From a bacterium (lineage in GTDB: Bacteria; Chloroflexota; Dehalococcoidia; Tepidiformales; Tepidiformaceae), in contig JAFKFP010000077.1 in the NCBI GenBank assembly GCA_017308185.1, forward strand, positions 1 through 39,708: a DNA stretch of 39,708 nucleotides, written 5' to 3'. The notes beneath the pieces were generated by a model, which worked only from the letters and a program-made list of their open reading frames with translations, did no database searches and had not been told where the DNA came from. Below, piece by piece: positions 1-8,045 of the stretch. The position numbers and the translations under genes are program-made. How positions within the stretch are numbered: position 1 is the first letter of the stretch; each line of letters starts with the position of its first letter.

Positions 1-1250
1 GTTACCAGGAGGTGTACGCCGCCACCGGCGACGAGCAGTCGATCGAACAATCGCTTTCGACCTTCTCATCACACATGCGCAACGTGATCGGGATCCTCGA
101 GAAGGCGGGGCCGCGTACGCTGGTCCTGCTCGACGAGTTGGGGGCCGGTACGGACCCCACAGAAGGCGCCGCGCTCGCGCGGGCCGTGCTCGAAACACTG
201 CTGGACCGTGGCTGCACCGTGATCGCAACCACGCATCACGGGGAGTTGAAAGCGTTCGCGAACAGCGACCCACGACTCTGCAACGCGAGCGCCGAGTTCG
301 ACCTGGAAACGCTCAGTCCCACTTACCGCCTCACGCTGGGGCTACCGGGCCAATCAAATGCTCTTGCAATCGCACGGCGGCTCGGGCTCAGAGACGATGT
401 GCTCCACCGGGCCGAGGCGCAGCTTGCTCCCGAGCACTTCGAGTTCGAACAGCTCCTCGAACAGGTGCGAGAAGAACGGGACGCGGCGGCGACCGCACGC
501 CAGGAGACCGACGAGGCCCATCGTGAGAGCAAGGCGCTGCGCGCACAGCTCGCTGCCCGGCGTGAAGAGATCGAAGAGGAACGCGCTGCCATACTCGAGG
601 ACGCGCAACGGGAGGCGGAAGATGCCGTGTCGGCGGCCCGCCGCGAGCTCGAAGGCCTTCGCCGCCAGGTGGCGCACCGGGATTTCGACCTCCATGCGGC
701 GGAGGCGACATTGCGGCGCATGGACGCGGGTTTGGCGAACGTTTCGCGAAAGGCACGCGTGGCGCGGCCGCCGGCTCCGGAATTTGCGTCCCCTCGCCAG
801 GAGGTTGAGGCAGGCGACCGGATCCACGTCCGCGACATCCCGCAGGTGGGAGAGGCACTGAGCGGCGTGGGCGAGGATGGCCGGGTGGACGTGCAGTTTG
901 GCTCTATCAGGATGAAGGTATCGGTTGACCGCATCGACCGCATCGAGATGCCAGGGCGGCAGGGAGAGCAGGCGCCCAAGGTGCTCGTGCCGACGGGGCC
1001 GCCGGTCAATGTGGAACGGGACCTGCGGGGTAAGCGCGCCGAAGAGGCCCTCGAGAGCTTTGAGAGCTATCTCGACGGAGCGTTTCGGGCCGGGCTCCCC
1101 TTCGTGCGCATCATTCACGGAAAAGGCACGGGCGTGCTCCGGGCGGCGATTCGCGAGGCGCTTCGGGGCCACCCACTCGTGCGGGAGTACGAATCGGCGC
1201 CGGCGAACGAGGGCGGGGACGGCGTCACCATTGCAATGCTGGCGGGGTAG
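1..1250 (+). CDS. mutS2: Endonuclease MutS2, C-terminal part (5' truncated by window)
   Basis: MutS2 is a MutS-like ATPase with a C-terminal Smr nuclease domain. It is linked to suppression of recombination and, in Bacillus, to splitting of collided ribosomes. The reading frame is open from the first base, so the N-terminus, clamp region and Walker A lie outside the window. Visible are the ABC-type signature region (DEQSIEQSLSTFSSHM), Walker B with D-loop (LVLLDELGAGTDPTEGAA) and the H-loop (TTHHGELKAFA). A long charged coiled coil rich in E, R and A follows at about 440-740 nt, then a basic linker. The Smr domain in the last 80 residues has DLRG and HGKGTG motifs. The stop lies 4 nt before rarA, so the two are probably co-transcribed. 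The Smr domain and MutS2-type ATPase separate it from MutS1. Confidence 0.95.
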   Translation, partial: YQEVYAATGDEQSIEQSLSTFSSHMRNVIGILEKAGPRTLVLLDELGAGTDPTEGAALARAVLETLLDRGCTVIATTHHGELKAFANSDPRLCNASAEFDLETLSPTYRLTLGLPGQSNALAIARRLGLRDDVLHRAEAQLAPEHFEFEQLLEQVREERDAAATARQETDEAHRESKALRAQLAARREEIEEERAAILEDAQREAEDAVSAARRELEGLRRQVAHRDFDLHAAEATLRRMDAGLANVSRKARVARPPAPEFASPRQEVEAGDRIHVRDIPQVGEALSGVGEDGRVDVQFGSIRMKVSVDRIDRIEMPGRQGEQAPKVLVPTGPPVNVERDLRGKRAEEALESFESYLDGAFRAGLPFVRIIHGKGTGVLRAAIREALRGHPLVREYESAPANEGGDGVTIAMLAG

Positions 1251-1254
1251 GCCA

Positions 1255-2607
1255 ATGAGCACGAGTGCATTCCAGCCAGGCTTTCCCGAGCCCGAAGAGG
1301 CCGTGCCTCACGATGCCCCACTGGCGGCACGCATGCGCCCTAGAACGCTCGAGGAGTTCACCGGGCAGACGGCCGCGGTCGGGCAGGGCACGATGCTCCG
1401 CCGGGCGGTGGAGCGGCGAAGTCTGCCGTCGATCATCCTGTGGGGGCCGCCGGGCTGCGGGAAGACGACGCTCGCGCACATCCTCGCGCGGCAGACAGAT
1501 GCGACGTTCGTCGCCGTATCGGCCGTGTCGTCGGGCGTGGCCGACCTCCGAAAGCTGGTTGCCGAAGCGAAGGCGCGCCGTGGGGCGGGCCAGCGTACGG
1601 TGCTCTTCATCGATGAGATCCACCGCTTCAACAAGGCCCAGCAGGATGTGATCCTCCCGCACGTCGAGGACGGCACGGTGACGCTCATCGGCGCCACGAC
1701 GGAGAATCCGTCGTTCGAGGTGGTGGCGCCGTTGCTCAGCCGGGTCCGCGTCATCCGGATGGCATCGCTCGCGGCCGTCGACCTCGCAGCTATCGTGAGC
1801 CGTGCGCTGTCGGATGAGGAGCGCGGACTTGGCGGCCGGGGCCTGTCGTTGGAGGAGGATGCCGAGAGTGCGCTGCTCGATGGCGCACAGGGAGATGCCC
1901 GGGCCGCGCTTACCGCGCTCGAGATCGCGGCGGTGAACGCGGAGGGCTCGAACCGGACGATCATCACAGCCGGCGACGTACGCGAGGCGCTGCAGGACCG
2001 CCGGCCGTATTACGACAAGCAGTCGGACTTCCATTACGACACGATCTCCGCGTTCATCAAGTCACTGCGCGGGTCGGACCCGGACGCGAGCCTGTACTGG
2101 CTGGCGAGGATGGTGGAGGCAGGAGAGGACCCTCTGTTCATCGTCAGGAGGATGGTCATTCTCGCGGCCGAGGATGTTGGCCTGGCTGACCCGCACGCGC
2201 TAGTTATGGCAACTGCATGCCAGCAGGCGGTGCATTTCATTGGCATGCCGCAGGGGTGGATACCGATGGCCGAATGTTGCGTCTACCTGGCACTCGCGCC
2301 AAAGAGCAATTCCGCGTATACAGCATACGGACGCGCGAGCGAGGATGCCCGGCGAACCGCGCATATGCCCGTGCCGATGCATCTCCGAAATGCAGCTACC
2401 GGGCTGATGCGGGAGATGGGGTACGGGCAGGGGTATCGCTATGCGCATGCCGAGCCAGACCATTTCGCCCGGGGCGAGAGCTATCTCCCGCCAGAGCTGG
2501 GTGAGCCACACTATTATTCACCGGGGGAACTCGGGTTCGAGCACGACGCTGCCCAACGGCTCGCCTTGCTCCGCGATGAGTCCCACGAGGGGGAGCACGA
2601 CGAATGA
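1255..2607 (+). CDS. rarA: Replication-associated recombination protein A (RarA/MgsA AAA+ ATPase)
   Basis: This is a clamp-loader-like AAA+ ATPase of 450 aa that acts at stalled replication forks and at single-strand DNA/SSB sites. Walker A is GPPGCGKT at residues 64-71, Walker B is FIDEIHRF around D120-E121, and the sensor 1 block is GATTENPSFEV. The C-terminal MgsA region (DKQSDFHYDTISAFIKS, then SLYWLARMVEAGEDP) is characteristic of the family, and the length is normal. The ATG at 1255 was chosen because it follows the mutS2 stop by 4 nt and gives the usual N-terminus with the PLAARMRPRTLEEF box. The longer open frame back to 925 lies entirely within mutS2. The end overlaps the next gene by 4 nt. 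Confidence 0.96.
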   Translation: MSTSAFQPGFPEPEEAVPHDAPLAARMRPRTLEEFTGQTAAVGQGTMLRRAVERRSLPSIILWGPPGCGKTTLAHILARQTDATFVAVSAVSSGVADLRKLVAEAKARRGAGQRTVLFIDEIHRFNKAQQDVILPHVEDGTVTLIGATTENPSFEVVAPLLSRVRVIRMASLAAVDLAAIVSRALSDEERGLGGRGLSLEEDAESALLDGAQGDARAALTALEIAAVNAEGSNRTIITAGDVREALQDRRPYYDKQSDFHYDTISAFIKSLRGSDPDASLYWLARMVEAGEDPLFIVRRMVILAAEDVGLADPHALVMATACQQAVHFIGMPQGWIPMAECCVYLALAPKSNSAYTAYGRASEDARRTAHMPVPMHLRNAATGLMREMGYGQGYRYAHAEPDHFARGESYLPPELGEPHYYSPGELGFEHDAAQRLALLRDESHEGEHDE

Positions 2608-2930
2608 GGATCGATTTCCTGTACTCGAAAGCAACAGGCCGGAGCGCCGAAGCGGAAGAAGCGGTACGCCTCGCCATCGAGGCGACGGACCCAAACATTG
2701 AAGTGTTTTACACCGAAGTCGATGGCATGGAAGATGCCCGCGACAAGAAATTCCTCGGGTCGCCGTCGATCCGTGTCGATGGCGTCGATGTCGAATATGG
2801 CGAACGGGAGCCGGACGAATACCAGGCCGGCGTGCGGTACTACAACACGCCCGAGGGCTGGAAGCCGTATCCGCACGCGCGGCTCATCGCAAACACGATT
2901 GTGGAGATGCAGCACCGCACGAAAGCGTAG
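2604..2930 (+). CDS. Thioredoxin/glutaredoxin-fold-like small protein lacking cysteines
   Basis: A 108-aa soluble protein whose start overlaps the rarA stop (ATGA), so it is translationally coupled to it. The pattern is a beta strand (MRIDFLYS), a long helix, a second strand (IEVFYTEVDG), then FLGSPSIRVDGVDVEYGE. That last segment resembles the cis-proline strand-turn of thioredoxin-like proteins that share the GSPTIRVNG motif. The position where relatives carry a CPxC or CxxC motif reads YSKATGRS here. The whole protein has no cysteine, so redox catalysis through a dithiol is excluded. It may be a binding or scaffold derivative. The fold assignment comes from motif resemblance only; the function is unknown. 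Confidence 0.75.
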   Translation: MRIDFLYSKATGRSAEAEEAVRLAIEATDPNIEVFYTEVDGMEDARDKKFLGSPSIRVDGVDVEYGEREPDEYQAGVRYYNTPEGWKPYPHARLIANTIVEMQHRTKA

Positions 2931-3031
2931 TGAAGCGGTCCGATGTGCGACGCAGGGACAGACGGATGGTCGGTCGTGTCTTCGCTGCGGATAGTGCCAG
3001 TACGGTGCGCTCAACCACTAAAGTGCAGGCG

Positions 3032-3658
3032 TCAGCCGCGGTCCACGCGAGTCGTTAGTCCCTGCAGGTGGCATGTGTCGTTGTGGCGTTCGATGACTAG
3101 CCGGCCCATGCGGTCAGCCGTTATCTCCGTGATGGAACAATTCGCGACCTGGAACACGCCGGGCCGAAACCGCTGATCGAGACCGATCGCTACGGAACAG
3201 AGAAGGCTGATAACTCCGCCGTGGGCCACGGCCACGGTGGTGCCGGGCAACTCGCGGAGATGGGCCACGGTCTGGAGGACGCGCTCCTGGAAGGCGTCGC
3301 GGCCCTCTTCGCCCGGGAAGCCCGGACGCTCGCCGCGGCGGTAGGCTTCCATGACGTGAGGGTAGCGCTCTCGAATCTCGGCACTGGTGAGCCCGCTTGC
3401 GTCGCCGATATCGTATTCGGCGAGGCCATGGTCGCGTACCACTTCGAGGCTGTGGGGTGCGGCAACGGCGTTCGCCGTCTGATAGGCGCGCAGGAGCGGG
3501 CTGGATACGACGCGGTCGACTTTGGTAGACGCGAGGCGGTCACCGGTCGCGCGGGCCTGTTCTTCGCCGAGCAGGCTGAGGCCGAAATCGACGCGGCCCT
3601 GCACAACGCCCGCGGCGTTGCCTTCAGACTGACCGTGACGGACGAGGATGAGTCGCAT
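3032..3658 (-). CDS. Histidine phosphatase family protein (phosphoglycerate mutase-like)
   Basis: A 208-aa phosphohistidine phosphatase. The N-terminal RHG motif (LILVRHGQSEGN) carries the catalytic histidine, and the second active-site histidine lies in VAVAHGGVISLL. The arginine of VVSSPLLRAYQTA is the usual phosphate-binding residue. The family includes cofactor-dependent phosphoglycerate mutases, alpha-ribazole phosphatase (CobC) and broad phosphatases; the substrate cannot be read from sequence. The ATG at 3658 puts the RHG box at the N-terminus as in the family. A longer frame exists but extends into the VWA gene. The start lies 5 nt after the stop of the VWA gene, so this is the last gene of the minus-strand operon. 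Confidence 0.9.
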   Translation of the reverse strand: MRLILVRHGQSEGNAAGVVQGRVDFGLSLLGEEQARATGDRLASTKVDRVVSSPLLRAYQTANAVAAPHSLEVVRDHGLAEYDIGDASGLTSAEIRERYPHVMEAYRRGERPGFPGEEGRDAFQERVLQTVAHLRELPGTTVAVAHGGVISLLCSVAIGLDQRFRPGVFQVANCSITEITADRMGRLVIERHNDTCHLQGLTTRVDRG

Positions 3659-3663
3659 CGTGG

Positions 3664-6600
3664 CTACTCGGTGAGGCGCCGGTAGAGTTGCGGCAGGCGG
3701 CTCGGCAGCGACTCGATATCGGCGACGACTTCGTAGCCCATGTCTTCGCACATGGTCTTGAGGTAGTCGTGGCCAGCGCGGTCGACCGTGAGCGCGAACG
3801 GCGTGATGCCCTCGCGCTTGGCTTCGTTCAGCGCCTGCTTGGTGTCGTGGATGGCGTATTCCTTCTCGGTGCGGTCGCGGCCATAGCCGTGGTCCTGCGG
3901 GCGACCATCGCTGAGCAGGAACAGGATCTTCACCTTGGCATCGGTCAGATTCAGCTTGTGCGTCGCGTGGCGGATGGCGGGGCCCATGCGGGTGGAGCGA
4001 ATTGGCGCGATCTTGTCGAGCCGCTTCTTGATCGGCTGATCGAGCGTCTCATCGAAATCCTTGATGACGAAGAACTCGACGTTGTCGCGGCCATAGCCGC
4101 TGAAGCCATAGATGCCGTATTGGTCTCCAATGGTCTCGAGCGCGGTCATGAGGAGCACGGTGGACTCCTTTTCGAGGTCGATGATGCGCTTGGGCGGCGC
4201 CGTCAGCTCCTGGCGGCGCTTCGAGACCCACCAGCTGAGGTACTTGCGGGGATCGTCGTCGTAATCATCGTCGTCGTATTTCTTTTCGCGCTTGTTGATC
4301 TCTTCGTCGGTGCTGGCAGACATATCGATGAGGAACGCGACGGCGACGTCGCGCTCGATCTTGTTGCGCCGCCAGTAGATTTTTTCGTTCGGGCTTGCAC
4401 CGGCTCGCTTTTCGACCATCCATTCGATGGCGGAGTCGATATCGATGTCTTCGCCGTCGGCGAGGCGCTTGAGTTTGCGGAACATCTCGGGCTTCATTAG
4501 TTCGAACTGCTTGCGCGTCTGGCTGACAAGGCCGGCGTGCTCGTGTAGCGCGTTCTCGTAAAAGTTCTCTTCGCCCTGTTCGAGCTTGGATTCCTTCACA
4601 GCGCACCAGCGAGGCTTGTAGTCCTGGGCGCGGAAGTCCCACTCGTCGTAGTAGTAGACGGTCACGATAGGCTGGAGCGGCTCTTCGCCGGCATCTTCGC
4701 CGGTGCTACTGTCGCTCGTGGGCTGGCCCTTCTGGGCTTCGCTGGCCTGCTGGCCGGCTTCCTTCATCAGATTCTGCATGAACATGCCGGTGCTCGCGTC
4801 GAGGTCACCCTCCATGAGCGCATCGAGGTCGATCTCGACGCTCTTTTCGAGGAGTTCGGCGAGCTGTTCGGGCGTGAGGGGCACTGGCGATTGCTGGCCA
4901 GCGTCGCCGCGCATCGCGTCCTGCTTGAGCTTCATGAGGAGTTCGACGAGTTCGGGCTTGAAATCGCCGCGGAAGTCGACCTGCTCGGGACTTTCGTAGT
5001 CCTGCTCACCCTCGCCCACATCGCCAAGCTGCATCTGGTTGCCTTCGCCGCCCATGTCGCCGGAGCTATCCATGGGGAGCGCCTGGCCGGGCTCCTGCGA
5101 CTCGACCGAGTCCCAATCCGTCTCGGGCATCTCGGCCGGCACGTTCGGGATGGCGATCGCGGCCTGGTAGAGGCGGATTGTCGCCTCGGCCGTGTCCTCA
5201 ACCAGGGCTTCCTCACGCGCGAGGACTTCGAGCATGCCGAGCGACTCGGCCACGACGTTGCTGTCGGGGCGGGACTTGGGCCACTTCACGGCATCGGCGC
5301 CATCCAGGCTGGCGCGGAGCAGGTTCTCCACGAAGGCCTGGCGGAGGGGGAGTTTCGTCACGTCGCCGCGGCGGTCGAGTTCGGCGCGTTGCATGCGGCG
5401 CAGGGCGCGGCGAATGCCACCATATTCGCGCTTCACGGCGCCATCGATGCGGGCGTCTTCGGCGATCGTGTACAGGTCAGCGGCTAGCTGGCGCTCGGGA
5501 AAGAGGTCGAAGAACCGCTCCATGTTCGTCACCGCGGAAGCGTCATCCGCTGTGACGAGACGCGACCGGCTATTGCCAAGCAAGTTGCCAGGCCGTTCGA
5601 AAAGGAAATCGAAGCTGCCAAATTCGATATGCGCCGCCTGGTGTGTCGCGAAGACCTTGTATGAGGCGAAGTTCTCATCCTTCTGCGGGTACCGTTCCAT
5701 TACCTCCGGCAGGAAGATCGTGGTGCCTTCGGTGCTGGCGCGATGCTCGTCGATCCAGCCGATGCCTTTCTCAGCCAGTGCTTCGGTCGATTGGATGCTG
5801 ACGTTCTGGCCGGTGAGCGCCTTGCAGTAGAGGCGGAGGATTTCGCCGATGCGGCTCAGCTCGACACGGGCTGAGAGCGTTTCGAGGATGTCTTCGCCGC
5901 GCGTTGACTGGAGGCGGAAGTACGCCTCACCGCCATCGTGGCTGCCCTGGAGGATGCGCAGGCCAGCAGCGTGCCACGGCTCAAGCTCATCGACGCGCAC
6001 ACGGTCGAGCACGGTGGGGACGTTTGCGATGAAATCCATTGCCGCATACGGCGAGTAAGGCGCCAACTGCTCGGCAAGTTCGATGATCTGATGATGGTCA
6101 TCTGGCTCGAGCTGGCCGAGGGCTGCCGCGGCTTCTTCGAAGAACTGGAAGGCGGATCGGTTATGGCCCCGAGCGACCTGTGCCGAGAGCAAGAGGAAGC
6201 GTTCGCGGAGCGGCGCATGCACCTTCTGGAGCAGCGGTGCGCCGCGTTCGAAATAGAGGCGGGAGTCTGCCCAGCTCGACTGGGCGAGTTCGACCGCGAA
6301 TGTGAGGAACGGGAGCCGGTCATCTTCTTCGAGGCGCGCGAGGACATCCGGGGAGGATGCGAGGCACGCAGACGCGAGTTCGTAGCTGTGGCGCGCCAGC
6401 TCATCGATGAAGAGGACGAGCCGGGCCGCCTGGCCGATGCGGAGGACGCCGAAGACGCTGGCGCCAGCATCATAGAACTGCGCAGCCAGCGAAGAGCTTT
6501 TCCAGTTGCCTTTGTAGAGGCGCCGGCCGAGATCGGCCCACTGCCGGACGTGGCTGGGGCCGATGGCCTGGATGGCGGCAGGTGACGAACGGAGGAACGC

Positions 6601-6903
6601 CACGGCAAGTGGCGCGGAGTCAGCCGCCATCGTCAACGATTCACGGCCGAGCGCTTCCATGGAGTCCCACGTAGCGTTGGATGGCAGGTTCACGCCGGCC
6701 CGGAAGTACTCGAGCGCGGCCTCCCAGGACCGCAAGCTGAGGCTGGTGAGTTCAACGCCCGTTTCGGCCCACGACTGGAGTTGGTTGGGCGAGAAACGCG
6801 AGGAGAGAGCGCGCAACCCTTCCTCGAATTGCTGCTCGAGTGGCGCCGGGAACCCCGAGAGTCGTTCATGGTTGCGGGCGACGAGGTCGGTAACGATGCT
6901 CAT
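3664..6903 (-). CDS. NorD/CbbO-like VWA domain protein (partner of the NorQ/CbbQ-type AAA+ ATPase)
   Basis: A large protein of 1079 aa. Residues 1 to about 560 are mostly helical and look like an alpha-solenoid. About 600-720 is a low-complexity acidic and Gln/Ser-rich linker. The C-terminal 225 residues form a von Willebrand A domain with the MIDAS DxSxS motif (DMSAS, D860) and the downstream LLSDGRPQD. In the NorD and CbbO families such proteins bind a hexameric MoxR-class ATPase and remodel a client enzyme (nitric oxide reductase or Rubisco) to insert or free a cofactor. The matching ATPase is encoded upstream in the same operon at 8046-8939. No Rubisco or NO reductase gene is nearby, so the client is unknown. 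A strongly acidic stretch (YDDDDYDDD) lies inside the VWA domain. Confidence 0.9.
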   Translation of the reverse strand: MSIVTDLVARNHERLSGFPAPLEQQFEEGLRALSSRFSPNQLQSWAETGVELTSLSLRSWEAALEYFRAGVNLPSNATWDSMEALGRESLTMAADSAPLAVAFLRSSPAAIQAIGPSHVRQWADLGRRLYKGNWKSSSLAAQFYDAGASVFGVLRIGQAARLVLFIDELARHSYELASACLASSPDVLARLEEDDRLPFLTFAVELAQSSWADSRLYFERGAPLLQKVHAPLRERFLLLSAQVARGHNRSAFQFFEEAAAALGQLEPDDHHQIIELAEQLAPYSPYAAMDFIANVPTVLDRVRVDELEPWHAAGLRILQGSHDGGEAYFRLQSTRGEDILETLSARVELSRIGEILRLYCKALTGQNVSIQSTEALAEKGIGWIDEHRASTEGTTIFLPEVMERYPQKDENFASYKVFATHQAAHIEFGSFDFLFERPGNLLGNSRSRLVTADDASAVTNMERFFDLFPERQLAADLYTIAEDARIDGAVKREYGGIRRALRRMQRAELDRRGDVTKLPLRQAFVENLLRASLDGADAVKWPKSRPDSNVVAESLGMLEVLAREEALVEDTAEATIRLYQAAIAIPNVPAEMPETDWDSVESQEPGQALPMDSSGDMGGEGNQMQLGDVGEGEQDYESPEQVDFRGDFKPELVELLMKLKQDAMRGDAGQQSPVPLTPEQLAELLEKSVEIDLDALMEGDLDASTGMFMQNLMKEAGQQASEAQKGQPTSDSSTGEDAGEEPLQPIVTVYYYDEWDFRAQDYKPRWCAVKESKLEQGEENFYENALHEHAGLVSQTRKQFELMKPEMFRKLKRLADGEDIDIDSAIEWMVEKRAGASPNEKIYWRRNKIERDVAVAFLIDMSASTDEEINKREKKYDDDDYDDDPRKYLSWWVSKRRQELTAPPKRIIDLEKESTVLLMTALETIGDQYGIYGFSGYGRDNVEFFVIKDFDETLDQPIKKRLDKIAPIRSTRMGPAIRHATHKLNLTDAKVKILFLLSDGRPQDHGYGRDRTEKEYAIHDTKQALNEAKREGITPFALTVDRAGHDYLKTMCEDMGYEVVADIESLPSRLPQLYRRLTE

Positions 6904-6967
6904 GGCTTGTTTCCCCTGTCTCGCTCAATGAGCCGGAAGCGCAGCGCCACGCACTGGCGCGGGCCCG

Positions 6968-7579
6968 TCACAGGAGCCCCGAATGCGCGACGAATGAACG
7001 CGTCGGATCTGGATAATCGTAAAAGATGACTTCATCGCTTGTCGTGTCCCACACCGCGCACGAGAGTTGGAAGTCGTTGCGGGAGTCGCGCGGGTCGCCG
7101 GCTGAGCCGGGGTTCACGACGAGCGTCGTGCCGTGCCGCTGCGCCATCTTGAAGTGGGTGTGCCCACCGCAGACGGCATCGTAATCGAACGCAGCGGCCC
7201 GAGCCCAGATGGCCTCGGGGGGGTAGTGATACTCGTCCCACGGCTCCCAGGGCGAGGCGTGCGTCATCATGATTTTCTTGCCATCGACCTCTGCTTCGAG
7301 GCGGTACGGCTTCTCGCGCATCCAGGCGACGAGGTCCTGATCTATCTTGGGCGACGAAAGGGCGCGTTCGCCGTCGCGGCTGAGGATGGTCTCCTCGTGG
7401 TTGCCAAGCACCACGTGGGCGCCAAGTTCGCGGAGCAGGCCGACCACTTCGTTGGACCACCGAAACTGGAAGACGCTATCGCCCGCGCAGAACAGCTCAT
7501 CGATTTCGCCCATGCGTTCGAGGCCCTGCCTGAAGCCGGCGATGTTGCATTGGATGTCGGAGATGATGCCGAGCTTCAT
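6968..7579 (-). CDS. Metallophosphoesterase (YfcE/MJ0936-like) with altered first metal motif
   Basis: A 203-aa calcineurin-like phosphoesterase. The metal and active-site motifs are SDIQCN (D8), AGD (D34), GNHE (N60, H61), THASP (H107) and GGHTH (H140, H142). The first motif is normally DxHGN; here the histidine is glutamine (Q10) and the glycine is cysteine (C11). One metal site may therefore be altered while all other ligands are kept. Relatives of this size hydrolyse phosphodiesters, and no specific substrate can be named. The start overlaps the stop of the four-helix-bundle gene by 4 nt. The gap to the VWA gene downstream is 64 nt, so it belongs to the coaE-VWA operon. Confidence 0.88.
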   Translation of the reverse strand: MKLGIISDIQCNIAGFRQGLERMGEIDELFCAGDSVFQFRWSNEVVGLLRELGAHVVLGNHEETILSRDGERALSSPKIDQDLVAWMREKPYRLEAEVDGKKIMMTHASPWEPWDEYHYPPEAIWARAAAFDYDAVCGGHTHFKMAQRHGTTLVVNPGSAGDPRDSRNDFQLSCAVWDTTSDEVIFYDYPDPTRSFVAHSGLL

Positions 7580-7977
7580 GAAGCGCCTCGCCGAATGGGG
7601 TCCCCGGTCCTCAGTCCCCGGTCCCCGGTGGTGCGGCGCAGGCCCGCAACAATCCTTGCGGTGTCATCCGCGAGGGATAGTAGGCGCACGAGCTCGGATT
7701 CCGCGATGTGGCCAACGTCGTGAGCAATGTAGAGGTGCGACTTCACCTCGGCACAAGAACCCTTGGCGATGTCCAGGAAGCGCGCGAACTCGATGGGTCG
7801 ATTGCGGTCGAATCCTTCGGCGATATTCGCCATAACCGAAACCGCCGAACGCTGGATCTGGTCACGCAGGCCGAAATCACGCGTGAGATCGCCCGCGCGT
7901 GTGAGTGCATAGACCTCGCGGGCGAGCACGCGCGCACGCTGCCACGCCACTAGGTCCTCAAAACGTTCAACTGCCAA
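7576..7977 (-). CDS. Four-helix bundle protein (S23 / 23S rRNA intervening-sequence protein family)
   Basis: A small helical protein whose core (ERFEDLVAWQRARVLAREVY ... SVMANIAEGFDRNR ... EVKSHLYIAHDVGHI) matches the S23/avd-like four-helix bundle family. These proteins are encoded inside intervening sequences of some 23S rRNAs and also occur as stray genes. The function is poorly known; the related Avd protein binds RNA and a reverse transcriptase. The TTG at 7977 is preferred because GAGGAG precedes it with 6-nt spacing and it gives the family N-terminus. An alternative GTG at 8016 lies in the flanking repeat and has no Shine-Dalgarno. The last 18 codons or so run through the left inverted repeat, giving the low-complexity tail TTGDRGLRTGDP. 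It overlaps the next gene by 4 nt. Confidence 0.85.
   Translation of the reverse strand: MAVERFEDLVAWQRARVLAREVYALTRAGDLTRDFGLRDQIQRSAVSVMANIAEGFDRNRPIEFARFLDIAKGSCAEVKSHLYIAHDVGHIAESELVRLLSLADDTARIVAGLRRTTGDRGLRTGDPIRRGAS
7600..7630 (-). repeat. Left inverted repeat of the four-helix-bundle insert (heptamer array)
   Basis: Thirty-one bases made of four 7-nt units (GTCCCCG, GTCCTCA, GTCCCCG, GTCCCCG) plus GTG. Its reverse complement matches the 31 bases at 8014-8044 at 25 positions. All mismatches are in the first three bases of the second to fourth units. The repeat encodes the C-terminal tail of the four-helix-bundle gene. Confidence 0.85.
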
Positions 7978-8013
7978 GCGGTTCTCCTCACGTATCCCAT
8001 CGTTCCGGGATGT

Positions 8014-8044
8014 CACCGGGGACTTGGGACCGGGGACTTGGGAC
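8014..8044 (+). repeat. Right inverted repeat of the four-helix-bundle insert (heptamer array)
   Basis: CAC followed by four 7-nt units (CGGGGAC, TTGGGAC, CGGGGAC, TTGGGAC). It is the inverted partner of 7600-7630 and lies 1 nt from the stop of the AAA+ ATPase gene. In the minus-strand transcript the two arms could pair over most of 31 positions, including a perfect inner 10-bp stem, looping out the whole four-helix-bundle coding region. Confidence 0.85.
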
Positions 8045-8045
8045 T

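Noticed and set aside
354-1262. Minus-strand open frame opposite mutS2
   Set aside because: MutS2 motifs in the plus frame are unambiguous and the opposite frame shows no domain or translation signal.
7600-8044. A true 23S rRNA intervening sequence
   Set aside because: No rRNA sequence flanks the insert; protein-coding genes abut both repeats.
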